Source of the DNA: Kutzneria buriramensis
GTDB taxonomy: Bacteria > Actinomycetota > Actinomycetes > Mycobacteriales > Pseudonocardiaceae
Assembly (NCBI RefSeq): GCF_003387475.1
Contig: NZ_QUNO01000036.1
Coordinates: forward strand, 1-56,982
Direction of reading: 5' to 3'
DNA: 56,982 nucleotides
The notes under the pieces were generated by a model, which was not told the DNA's origin, searched no databases, and saw only the letters and a program-made list of their open reading frames with translations. The translations under genes were made by a program, and so were the position numbers. Positions 32,667 to 39,434 of the stretch are shown in pieces (position 1 is the first letter of the stretch; each line of letters begins with the position of its first letter).

Positions 32667-33473
32667 TCAGCGCCGCGGCCGCGGCTTGGCGACCGCGCCG
32701 GCGGCCTGGTCCACACCGAGCAGCGAGGCGAGATCGGCGGCCAGCTCCGGCGTGAGCCCGTGCCGTTCGGCAGCGGCCTCGACCGCCGCGGCGAGCTCCT
32801 CGGCGGTCACGCCGGCCTCCTGCGCGCGTTCGATCTCGGCGACGGCCATCGAGCCTCGGCTGTCGATTTCGGCGAGCAGCCGGGCCAGTCGGCCGGCCGC
32901 CGCCGACACCGGCAGCAGCGCCTGCGCGGCGACCTGCCGCCGGGCGCGGCGCGCCAGCCGTGCCGCCCGGCGCGCCACCACGTCGTCGGCCGGCTCGGCC
33001 ATGGGCGCCTTCGCGGCCGCCGCCGGCGCGCGTTCGGTTTTGCGGCCGGCAGCGCCGCTCGGTCGCCGCTGACTGGCGCGCACCGGCTTGTCCCGCGGTG
33101 CGGCTGCATCCGGCTCGCGTTGCGGCTCGGCGGCCGCCGAGACGGTCCCGTCCGAGCTGCTCACGGGCTTGTCACTGGCGGCGGGCGCGCTCGGCGTGGC
33201 CGGCAGCGCCGTGGCAGCCTCGCCGGCGGCCGCCGCCTGGCCCGCGCTGTCCTGCCCGGTCTCCTGCTCGGCGTCGGCCGAGTTTGCGCTGGTCGCCGCG
33301 CCCGATTCGGCAGGAGGCGTTGTTGCCGGGTGGCGCGGTGTCGGCGGCTGACGGTGCTTCCGGCGGCCCTCCGTGGTGCGGGCCGTGAGCGCACTGAGCC
33401 CGCCGCCGGGCTGTGGTTGAGCGGATCCCTGCTGCTCAGAGGTGGTTTCAGGCTGCGGCAGCGCGCTCGACAT
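32667..33473 (-). CDS. Putative ParA partner protein, 268 aa
   Basis: GTG/ATG start at 33473, overlapping the parA 3' end by 26 bases. The first 140 residues are low-complexity Pro/Ala/Gln/Thr with basic patches; residues about 150-262 are helical (DDVVARRAARLARRARRQVA, SMAVAEIERAQEAGVTAEEL) and may bind DNA. A gene directly downstream of and overlapping parA normally encodes the centromere-binding partner; this one lacks a recognisable ParB or RHH motif, so it would be a non-canonical partner. Confidence 0.5.
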   Translation of the reverse strand: MSSALPQPETTSEQQGSAQPQPGGGLSALTARTTEGRRKHRQPPTPRHPATTPPAESGAATSANSADAEQETGQDSAGQAAAAGEAATALPATPSAPAASDKPVSSSDGTVSAAAEPQREPDAAAPRDKPVRASQRRPSGAAGRKTERAPAAAAKAPMAEPADDVVARRAARLARRARRQVAAQALLPVSAAAGRLARLLAEIDSRGSMAVAEIERAQEAGVTAEELAAAVEAAAERHGLTPELAADLASLLGVDQAAGAVAKPRPRR

Positions 33474-34233
33474 GGGTCACCGCCTCCAGAGCGATGGTGT
33501 GGATCTCGGACACGTACGGCTCGTGCGCCTTGGGGATGGCTGGGGCGGCCGACACCGGCATGTACTTCTTGCGGGTCCGCAGCCACCGGTGGGCCGACAC
33601 CGGCGAGGACACCGGCGCCCCGACCTTCTCGGTCATCTGCGCCAGCCTCCGGACCTCGAAGCCCGGCGCGACCGACGGCACGGCGTTGGGCACCACGAGC
33701 AGCGGGAACGAGGCCAGGTCGTTGAGCATCTGCTCCAGCGCGTCCAGCGGTTTGGTCTCCAGCAAGGCCGGCGTGAGCGTCAGGTGCGCGGCCATCACCG
33801 CGCCGAACGCGGACTCGCCGTCGCCGGGGTGGGTGTCCACCACCACGACCCGGCCCCAGTGCTTCGCCCAGGCCGTGAGCAGGTCCGCCATGTGATCGCG
33901 GCTCGGCTCGTTTGGCTGGAAGTCCGGGTGGCACGGCAGGAGATCCGGGCGCCGGCGGGCCGTGCCCGGCACCAGCACCGGCGGCCGCCCCTTCTCGATC
34001 GCGTCCAGCAACGGAGCCCGAACCCGCTGGTCGTGCCGGTATCCCAGCGCCTTCGAGGCGTTGCCCTCGTTCCAGTCCAGGTCACACAGGACCGCGTCGA
34101 GCTGGTGCGCCAACTCGATCGCCAACGTCGTCTTCCCGACGCCGCCCTTGAACGAGGCCACCGTGATGATCAGGTAGCCGTACCGGTTGAGCAGCGCATC
34201 TATCCGCGCGCGGAGACCGTCCATGCGCGGCAT
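33448..34233 (-). CDS. parA: ParA-family partition ATPase
   Basis: ATG at 34233. A deviant Walker A (KGGVGKTT, residues 29-36), the switch motif VVVVDTHPGDGES and the later PNAVPS match ParA/Soj ATPases. At 261 residues and without an N-terminal HTH, it is of the short (type Ib-like) class, whose centromere usually lies upstream of parA. It should move plasmid copies over the nucleoid together with the overlapping downstream gene product. The GCGC-rich repeat region begins just upstream. Confidence 0.9.
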   Translation of the reverse strand: MPRMDGLRARIDALLNRYGYLIITVASFKGGVGKTTLAIELAHQLDAVLCDLDWNEGNASKALGYRHDQRVRAPLLDAIEKGRPPVLVPGTARRRPDLLPCHPDFQPNEPSRDHMADLLTAWAKHWGRVVVVDTHPGDGESAFGAVMAAHLTLTPALLETKPLDALEQMLNDLASFPLLVVPNAVPSVAPGFEVRRLAQMTEKVGAPVSSPVSAHRWLRTRKKYMPVSAAPAIPKAHEPYVSEIHTIALEAVTHVERAAAA

Positions 34234-34239
34234 CCTCCC

Positions 34240-34760
34240 GCACGACCGGTCGCCAAGGCACGCATGACACCTACGCGATTCGGGCGCGTCACGCTAAGCG
34301 CCCGGGCACTACGCCTAGCGCGCGCCGCGCGTCAGCCAGCGCAGCGCGCGCCGGGCGCTAACGCGACGCGTTCGCGCTGCTCGCAAGCTTGCCCAGGGCG
34401 CGCTGGCGCACATGACGCGCTGTCCGCGTTGCGCGTCACGAGCGCCCAGCGCGCGCAGCGCGCCATGGGCGAGACCGCGCCCGGCGAGCGCATTCGGATA
34501 GGCGTGCATCGAGCGTGAGCGCTCCGGCGAGAAGGGCGCGATGGGCGACTACGAGCGTCGTGCGTACAGGCGCGTTGCGCGCGTACGCGCATAACACAAA
34601 TAGGCGCTTACGCGCCAATCCGCGCATCGTGCCTGCTCGCGATACACGCGAGACCCGCGTAGCGAGCATGGGCGACCAGTGCGCGTACTCGCGATGGTCG
34701 GGTGGATCCGTCTCGCGCGTTCGCTCACCGCGGACATGGGCGACCACCTGCCAGTGTCAC
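34240..34760. repeat. GCGC-dense non-coding region, candidate centromere
   Basis: About 500 bases packed with GCGC, GCGCGC and short mirrored units such as CGCATAACACAAATAGGCGC and TACGCGC, unlike any other part of the window in density. ATGGGCGA recurs at about 34464, 34540, 34668 and 34735, the last two followed by CCA. There is no credible gene: reading frames through it are Arg-rich artefacts. Position directly upstream of a short-form parA suggests the partition centromere. Confidence 0.5.
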
Positions 34761-34787
34761 CGGTCCGGAGCAATCTCGCCCGGCACA

Positions 34788-34819
34788 CCTTGTTTTATTC
34801 ACTAGCTACTGCATAATTG
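34788..34819 (+). promoter_or_regulatory. Promoter of the 34.9-kb operon (32-bp repeat, copy 2)
   Basis: Exact inverted copy of 25738-25769. TTGTTT (34790-34795) and CATAAT (34812-34817) are 16 bases apart. Confidence 0.65.
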
Positions 34820-34836
34820 GCGGTGGTGACACGAAA

Positions 34837-34870
34837 CGCCCTGCTCACGGCGGCAACCGGGTGCAAGGCG
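34837..34870 (+). ncRNA. Conserved hairpin leader of the 34.9-kb operon
   Basis: CGCCCTGC (34837-34844) and GCAAGGCG (34863-34870) form the stem; the enclosed 25 bases (34841-34865) equal those of the transfer-operon leader at 25691-25715, while the outer stem bases have changed with pairing largely kept. It begins about 19 bases after the -10 box. Confidence 0.6.
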
Positions 34871-34880
34871 TCGGGACAAC

Positions 34881-34892
34881 GATCCACAGCGA
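34881..34892 (+). promoter_or_regulatory. GATCCACAGCGA leader element, copy 5
   Basis: Exact 12-mer located eight bases before the GGAGGA ribosome site of the gene at 34907, the same relative position as in the leftward leaders. Confidence 0.6.
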
Positions 34893-34906
34893 ACCTGGAG
34901 GAACTC

Positions 34907-35152
34907 GTGGCCGATCAGCGTTGGGCGCCTGCGGAGCAGCAGGTGCCGGAGCTGCTGGAAGACCTGATGCACATGGGCTCGGTCGAGTACAGCGGCAACG
35001 TGATCCAGCAGTACAAGCACGTCGACACCCGCCGCTACATCAACCTGGACGGCGCGGGCCAGGCGTGGCAGATCGCGGTGCATCCCGACACGGGGGACCT
35101 CGCCGCCCGGCGCATCGACCTCGACGAGGCCAAGGCCCTCGTCCTGCGCTGA
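34907..35152 (+). CDS. Small hypothetical protein, 81 aa
   Basis: The GTG at 34907 follows GGAGGAACTC; reading further upstream only translates the leader. The 81-residue protein contains QVPELLEDLMHMGSVEYSGN and a beta-rich second half (RRYINLDGAGQAWQIAVHPD). No membrane segment. First gene of the rightward operon; family unknown. Confidence 0.6.
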   Translation: MADQRWAPAEQQVPELLEDLMHMGSVEYSGNVIQQYKHVDTRRYINLDGAGQAWQIAVHPDTGDLAARRIDLDEAKALVLR

Positions 35153-35170
35153 GCAGCGCGAACAGAAGTT

Positions 35171-35222
35171 CCAGGCGGGGCGTGGACGACGCCCTGAGAA
35201 GCAACTCCCACGCCTCGCCTGG
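35171..35222 (+). ncRNA. Conserved leader stem-loop, copy L3
   Basis: Arms 35171-35185 and 35208-35222 pair over 15 bp with one G-U, enclosing GACGCCCTGAGAA. Compared with L1 and L2 the base pairs change compensatorily. CCAACCCAACCC and GGGAAGGAAC follow, then the start at 35256. Confidence 0.65.
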
Positions 35223-35255
35223 CTTCCAACCCAACCCATCGGGAAGGAACCCCCA

Positions 35256-35594
35256 GTGTCTCACCCGCTTGTTCTCACCGACCAGCAGCGCGCCCACCTC
35301 GCGGTCGCCGAGGCCGACACGGCCCGGCTGGTCGAGCTGGTGCGCGACGCGCGCACCGCCGGCCTGACCGGCCTGCAGTGGCAGACCGCGAGTTCGCTGG
35401 CCTCCGGCATCGCCGACCAGGCGCAGCGGATCGCGGACCTGGCCGCCGGCGACCGCATCGCCGGCCGCGTCTGGGCGACGTGCGCGCGACTGCTGCGCGA
35501 CACCGCCGCCCGGTTCGAGCTGTGGGCGGACCTGGCCGAGGCCGCTGGCGCTGTCCTCGAGGTGAGCAGTCATGCCGCGCACGAAGCTGCATGA
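35256..35594 (+). CDS. Hypothetical helical protein, 112 aa
   Basis: GTG at 35256 behind GGGAAGGAACC. The product is nearly all helix, Ala-rich and acidic (AVAEADTARLVELVRDARTA), without membrane segment or known motif. Its 3' end overlaps the next gene by 23 bases in another frame. Preceded by leader element L3, which may control translation. Confidence 0.6.
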   Translation: MSHPLVLTDQQRAHLAVAEADTARLVELVRDARTAGLTGLQWQTASSLASGIADQAQRIADLAAGDRIAGRVWATCARLLRDTAARFELWADLAEAAGAVLEVSSHAAHEAA

Positions 35595-35991
35595 CGTCCA
35601 GCTCTGGGACGGCACCTGGACCTGGTGCTACGGCTGGCGCGACGGCCTGCCGGTGTGGAAGTTCCGCACCGCCCCGGCCGGGCTGGTCACCAAGAAGCAG
35701 CTGTGGGCGCAGCGGCTGCGCCGTCGCCGCGGGCAGGACCCGTTCGGGCTGCTGGTGTTTCACCGGAGCGGCTGCGGGGAGCAGGTCGCCCCGCTGTTCC
35801 GGCTGGACCTGGCGATCCCGTCCCGACGCATGTCCGCCCGCTGGGCCGACTCGATCACGGCGATGGGCCGCGCGCACCGCACCTGCCGTCGCTGCGGCGC
35901 CAAGTCCACCACGTACCTGCCGACCAGCACCTGGAAGTGCTGGCCGTGCATGGAGGCGACCGGCGATTTCGGCGAGCCGGCTGTTGCCTGA
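35572..35991 (+). CDS. RRQRL-type zinc-binding protein, 139 aa
   Basis: ATG at 35572. The sequence GLVTKKQLWAQRLRRRRGQD fits the RRQRL-motif region and the C-terminal RTCRRCGAKSTTYLPTSTWK with CWPCMEAT supplies a Cys4 zinc site, as in the small zinc-binding proteins common on actinomycete plasmids and integrative elements. The N-terminus is a Trp-rich beta domain (WDGTWTWCYGWRDGLPVWKF). Function of the family is not established. Confidence 0.65.
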   Translation: MPRTKLHDVQLWDGTWTWCYGWRDGLPVWKFRTAPAGLVTKKQLWAQRLRRRRGQDPFGLLVFHRSGCGEQVAPLFRLDLAIPSRRMSARWADSITAMGRAHRTCRRCGAKSTTYLPTSTWKCWPCMEATGDFGEPAVA

Positions 35992-36033
35992 CCACCCCAC
36001 GCAACAACCACCTGACGAAGGAAGGAACACCCC

Positions 36034-36222
36034 ATGGGACTTCGTGACCGCATCCAGGCCGCCCTCGTGACGCGCGAGGTCCGCGGCGCCTTGAACGACC
36101 TCGTCGACGACCCGACCGAAACCGGCATCCACGGTCGGGCCGCGACTCACAGGCTGCACCAGGTCGCCCTGAGTCAGGCCCAGCGGCAGCAGGCTGCCGT
36201 TCGCCAGTCAGGCCGCAATTGA
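36034..36222 (+). CDS. Small hypothetical protein, 62 aa
   Basis: ATG at 36034 after GAAGGAAGGAACACCCC, a strong ribosome site. The 62-residue protein is polar and helical (GLRDRIQAALVTREVRGALN). No family. Last gene of this small operon; about 245 bases without genes follow. Confidence 0.6.
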   Translation: MGLRDRIQAALVTREVRGALNDLVDDPTETGIHGRAATHRLHQVALSQAQRQQAAVRQSGRN

Positions 36223-36393
36223 GCCGCCACCCGGGCCAGCACCCGCGTCCGCGCCGAGGCCCGGCAGCCGGCCTGCCGCCATGCTGCCCCCCCGTTGGCC
36301 AGGGGGAGATCACCCAGGCTGCCGCCCCTGCTGGCTCCTGCGTGGAAGCCGTAGTCGACTCCGGCGGTCCCGCGACCCGACGGGCCGAGAGAT

Positions 36394-36450
36394 TCTGATT
36401 TATAAAAATCAGAAAGTATTTTTAGTAGTTCAAAGTTAATAAATTGTCCA
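36394..36450 (+). promoter_or_regulatory. AT-rich promoter/operator with inverted repeat
   Basis: TCTGATTT-ataa-AAATCAGA (36394-36413) is a perfect inverted repeat inside a markedly AT-rich stretch that continues to 36450. It shares AGAAAGTA with the promoter at 3353-3410. It should drive the operon beginning at 36469; AT-rich islands like this are also typical Lsr2 binding sites. Confidence 0.5.
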
Positions 36451-36468
36451 ACGGGAAGGTTGCCTGTC

Positions 36469-36663
36469 ATGTCCTCGCTCACCCTCGATCGCCAGCCGCC
36501 GGCCGATGCCGGCACCTGGTGCCGCCACGAGTTCACCGACGGCAGCGGGCTGTGCGCGGCGGACGCCCTGCCCGGCAGTACCCGCTGCTCAGAGCACCAG
36601 GACGACGGCCAGCCCGACTTCGACCTGATCGAGCCGCGCGGCACCGGGAACGGCGGGCGGTGA
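36469..36663 (+). CDS. Small Cys-containing protein, 64 aa
   Basis: ATG at 36469 with GGGAAGG upstream (a TTG at 36460 is in frame). The peptide contains W-C-R-H-E-F and C-AADALPGSTRC-SEH, a spacing that could bind one metal (Cys3His). It is six bases upstream of the HNH gene, so both are probably co-expressed. No family recognised. Confidence 0.55.
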   Translation: MSSLTLDRQPPADAGTWCRHEFTDGSGLCAADALPGSTRCSEHQDDGQPDFDLIEPRGTGNGGR

Positions 36664-36669
36664 ACCGCC

Positions 36670-37059
36670 GTGCCCATCCGTCCCGAGAACCTCCACCGCT
36701 ACCCGCCCGACTGGCCGCAGATCAGCCTGGCGATCAAGGAGCGCGCCGAGTGGCGCTGCGAGTGCCGCGGCGAGTGCGGCCGGCCCGGCGACCACCTCGA
36801 TGTCGACGGCCGCTGCCGCAACCACCACAAGCAGCCCGCCCACGGCACCGGCAGCCGCGTCGTGCTCACCACCGCGCACCTCGACCACGTCCCGGAGCAC
36901 TGCGACCCGGACAACCTGCGCGCCTTCTGCAACGGCTGCCACCTGCACTACGACGCCGACCACCACGCCCAGACCCGGCAACGCACGCGCACCGCGCAGC
37001 TGGAAGCGCAGATGAACCCGCTGTTCGAGCTCGCCGCCGAAGGGAGCGCCTCGAAATGA
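36670..37059 (+). CDS. HNH-endonuclease-like protein, 129 aa
   Basis: GTG at 36670. The protein shows CECRGECG, CRNHH, then VVLTTAHLDHVPEHCDPDNL and FCNGCHLHYD, the arrangement of HNH nucleases (His-Asn-His core with structural zinc from CxxC pairs; here L-D-H as first His, N in PDNL, and H in CHLHYD). At 129 residues it is a small stand-alone HNH protein as found in phages and mobile elements. It may nick or cleave DNA. Its stop overlaps the GGDEF start by four bases. Confidence 0.75.
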   Translation: MPIRPENLHRYPPDWPQISLAIKERAEWRCECRGECGRPGDHLDVDGRCRNHHKQPAHGTGSRVVLTTAHLDHVPEHCDPDNLRAFCNGCHLHYDADHHAQTRQRTRTAQLEAQMNPLFELAAEGSASK

Positions 37060-37892
37060 GCACCACCACCGTGTTTCTCCTGCTCACGAGCATCGCCAGC
37101 GCCGTCGGCCTGGCCGGGTGGGCGATCTGCGCCCGCCGGCTGCGCGCCCGCGCCGCCCAACTGGAGCACGCCGAACACGACGGGCTGACCGGCCTGTGGC
37201 GCCGCGAGGCGTTCGAGACGCTGGCCCCGGCCGCCCTGGCGGCCGGCAACGCCATCGCCCTGATCGACCTCGACCGGTTCAAGCCGATCAACGACACCTT
37301 CGGCCACGCGGCCGGCGACCAGGTGCTGCACGCCGTCGCCGACCGCCTGGCCGCCGAGCTCGGCCAGACCGCCCTGCTCGCCCGGCTCGGCGGCGACGAG
37401 TTCGCCGTGATCGCCGAGCTGGAGTTCCCCGCCGTGCACGGCCAGCTGGAGCTGCTGGTCGCCGTGCTCACCGCCCCGGTCAGCGTGCCCGGCGTCGGCG
37501 ACCTGGCGGTGGGCGTGTCCATCGGCGTGGCCTGGCTGCGCGACCTGCCCGCCTTCGACATCGCCGGCGAGCCTGGCCCGGACGTTTCGCGCGGGCGCTC
37601 ACGCGCCCGAGCGCATAGGCGCGCACGCGCGCAAGACCTCGCACCGGCCTCCAGCAGCGCCGCACGCGGCCGTTCCGGCGAGTTCTGGGCCGAGGTGCTG
37701 TCCGAGGGCCTGGCCGCCGCCGACGCCGCCATGTACGCCGCGAAGGCGCTGCACCACGACTGGCGCCTGTACGACCGCGACCTGGACCCGGTCCGCCCGG
37801 CCGCGGCGATCAACCCCGTCCCCGCCCAGCGCTACCGCGAGCACGGCCCCGCCGCGCTCCGCGAAACCGCTGCTCAGGGGGTCACCGGATGA
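37056..37892 (+). CDS. Membrane-anchored GGDEF diguanylate cyclase
   Basis: ATG at 37056. Residues about 5-25 form one membrane segment (VFLLLTSIASAVGLAGWAIC). The GGDEF domain follows: DGLTGLWRREAFE, LIDLDRFKPINDTFGHAAGD, RLGGDEFAVIAEL with an intact GGDEF near residue 112, VSIGVAWL and AMYAAKA. Between SIGVA and AMYAAK is an in-frame insert of about 45 residues, partly Arg/Ala-rich, encoded by a GCGC-dense patch (37582-37640). It should make cyclic di-GMP from GTP. No receiver or PAS domain is present. In actinomycetes cyclic di-GMP controls development through BldD. Coupled to the HNH gene. Confidence 0.85.
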   Translation: MSTTTVFLLLTSIASAVGLAGWAICARRLRARAAQLEHAEHDGLTGLWRREAFETLAPAALAAGNAIALIDLDRFKPINDTFGHAAGDQVLHAVADRLAAELGQTALLARLGGDEFAVIAELEFPAVHGQLELLVAVLTAPVSVPGVGDLAVGVSIGVAWLRDLPAFDIAGEPGPDVSRGRSRARAHRRARAQDLAPASSSAARGRSGEFWAEVLSEGLAAADAAMYAAKALHHDWRLYDRDLDPVRPAAAINPVPAQRYREHGPAALRETAAQGVTG

Positions 37893-38272
37893 GCGACGAC
37901 GCAACGACCAGCGGCGAGCCGGCGTTGCCCGCCGGGTTCACCGTCGAGACCTGCATCGTGGTCGCCTGCCGCACCTGCCAGCGCGCCTACGGCGACGAGG
38001 AGGAGGGCGTCACCGTCCACTTCTCCGGCCTCGACGACGCGGCCCGCACCATCACCGCCGCCGGCTGGTGGGTCACCCAGCAGGGCACGCAGTGCTACGA
38101 CTGCGCCGCCTCCGAGGCGTGCGCGACGCTGGGCCACGCCTGGCCGGACTGGGCGCTGTGCCGCTGCGAGGGGCGCATCCCCGCGCACGTGCAGCAGATG
38201 GAGTTCCGCACCTGCGCCGGGTGCGGTGAGCAGGAAGAACGCCGCGCCCACACCACCACCGGCGGCGCGTGA
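37889..38272 (+). CDS. Cys-rich hypothetical protein, 127 aa
   Basis: ATG at 37889 overlapping the GGDEF stop by four bases. Contains CRTCQRAY, CYDCAASEAC, CRCEGR and CAGCGEQEE, enough cysteines for two zinc sites. No membrane segment. Coupled to the DUF1643 gene through a TGATG overlap. Unknown function; nucleic-acid or protein binding likely. Confidence 0.6.
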   Translation: MSDDATTSGEPALPAGFTVETCIVVACRTCQRAYGDEEEGVTVHFSGLDDAARTITAAGWWVTQQGTQCYDCAASEACATLGHAWPDWALCRCEGRIPAHVQQMEFRTCAGCGEQEERRAHTTTGGA

Positions 38273-38853
38273 TGCCCGCCGACCCGATCGCGGCGGCCGC
38301 CGCCGACACGGCCGCGTTGGACCTGTTCACCGCCGGCACCGCCGTGCTGAGCCCGTGCGGCACCTACCGCTACGAGCTGCGCCGCGTGTGGGGCGACCCG
38401 ACCCGCCTGGCCTGCTGGATCATGCTCAACCCCAGCCGGGCGGACGCGACCGCCGACGACCCGACCATCCGCCGCTGCGTCGGCTACGCGAAAGCCTGGC
38501 AGCTCGGCGGCATCGTCGTGCGCAACCTGTTCGCGCTGCGCGCCACCGACCCCGCCGCGCTGGCCGATCACTCCGACCCGATCGGCCCGGACAACGACCA
38601 CTGGCTGACCACGCCGGCCCCGGCCGCGGTCACCGTCGCGGCCTGGGGCGTCCACGGCACCCGGCACGGCCGCGACCAGCATGTCCGGGCGCTGCTGGCC
38701 GCCCGCGGGATCACCCTGCACCACCTCGGCGCGCTGACCCGCGACGGCTGCCCCCGCCATCCGCTCTACCTGCCCGCGTCCGCCCAGCTGCGCCCGCTCC
38801 CGCCGGCATCAGCGCCGTACTCGACGACCCGAGGAGTTTCCGACCATGACTGA
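38272..38853 (+). CDS. DUF1643-family protein, 193 aa
   Basis: ATG at 38272 (GTG at 38269 also possible). The core matches DUF1643: GTYRYELRRVWGD, then WIMLNPSRADATADDPTIRR and VGYAKAWQLGGIVVRNLFAL, later a TVAAWG-H strand. The family occurs widely in phages and mobile elements and resembles nucleotide- or DNA-modifying folds, but no activity is established. Lies in the chain of coupled genes behind the GGDEF cyclase. Confidence 0.85.
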   Translation: MPADPIAAAAADTAALDLFTAGTAVLSPCGTYRYELRRVWGDPTRLACWIMLNPSRADATADDPTIRRCVGYAKAWQLGGIVVRNLFALRATDPAALADHSDPIGPDNDHWLTTPAPAAVTVAAWGVHGTRHGRDQHVRALLAARGITLHHLGALTRDGCPRHPLYLPASAQLRPLPPASAPYSTTRGVSDHD

Positions 38854-39079
38854 CCAGTCCCGCAACGAATGGGTCGCCGAGCAGATGGCGACGATCGACG
38901 CGTTGGACGTGGACGAGGACGTGCGCGTCGGGATGCGCGACGCGGTCCTCGACGCCGTGAACTCGCTGGATCTGGCCGAGCGCTACCGGACCGCGGGATG
39001 CCCGCTGTGCAGCTCCCACGACCTCGACGAGCACCAGGGCATGGTGCTGTGCAAGGGATGCGGCAGGCGGGTGGCGTGA
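38846..39079 (+). CDS. Small zinc-ribbon protein, 77 aa
   Basis: ATG at 38846 overlapping the DUF1643 end by eight bases. Acidic helices are followed by CPLCSSHDLDEHQGMVLCKG-CGRR, a clear Cys4 zinc ribbon at residues about 52-73. TGATG overlap with the next gene. Probably an adaptor or nucleic-acid binder of the same operon. Confidence 0.65.
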   Translation: MTDQSRNEWVAEQMATIDALDVDEDVRVGMRDAVLDAVNSLDLAERYRTAGCPLCSSHDLDEHQGMVLCKGCGRRVA

Positions 39080-39297
39080 TGGGCGTCCCGTACAACCAGG
39101 TCCGTCGAAGCCCGGACGGCGCCGCGATCGCCTGGCGCCGACCGGAAGCCGAAGACGACGACGCGCAGCCGTGGCTGGTCATCGAGGAAGACCCGATCTG
39201 CGGCGTCGACCACACCTGGCACCCGGACGAGCACGTGGCGAACTGGACCGTGCTCGACACCGCCGCCCCTGACCAGGCGACCAGTGAGCAGCGATGA
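39079..39297 (+). CDS. Small hypothetical protein, 72 aa
   Basis: ATG at 39079 overlapping the upstream stop. The peptide (GVPYNQVRRSPDGAAIAWRR, then EEDPICGVDHTWHPDEHV) is soluble with one Cys and several His. Family not recognised. Last gene of the operon before the palindromic operator at 39346. Confidence 0.55.
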   Translation: MGVPYNQVRRSPDGAAIAWRRPEAEDDDAQPWLVIEEDPICGVDHTWHPDEHVANWTVLDTAAPDQATSEQR

Positions 39298-39345
39298 CCG
39301 CGCCCGTTCCGCCTCGCCGACCAGGAATCACCGCAGCCAGATGTG

Positions 39346-39359
39346 AAAACGGCCGTTTT
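39346..39359. promoter_or_regulatory. Palindromic operator AAAACGGCCGTTTT, copy 3
   Basis: Exact 14-bp core, about 75 bases upstream of the PycTM-like gene start at 39435. See copies at 1988, 13772 and 44066. Confidence 0.6.
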
Positions 39360-39434
39360 GGGTGCGCAGACCGCGAGCTGCCCGACCCGCGCCGTCGACC
39401 ACACCCCGAACCACGACCTGACGGGAGCCTGACC

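Noticed and set aside
34315-34805. Several open frames across the GCGC-rich region
   Set aside because: They are Arg/Ala/Cys-rich with no ribosome sites and exist in nearly all frames because stops are rare in GCGC repeats.
18331-37876. GCTGCTCAG occurs about a dozen times, often near gene ends, resembling a Chi-like or skewed motif
   Set aside because: Most copies lie in coding sequence and follow from favoured Glu-Gln (GAGCAG) codon pairs in this GC-rich DNA; without a count against codon-shuffled controls I cannot call it a signal.
39294-39434. Upstream extension of the PycTM-like gene to 39294
   Set aside because: It would translate through the AAAACGGCCGTTTT palindrome and low-complexity Pro/Arg sequence; the GTG at 39435 has a better ribosome site.
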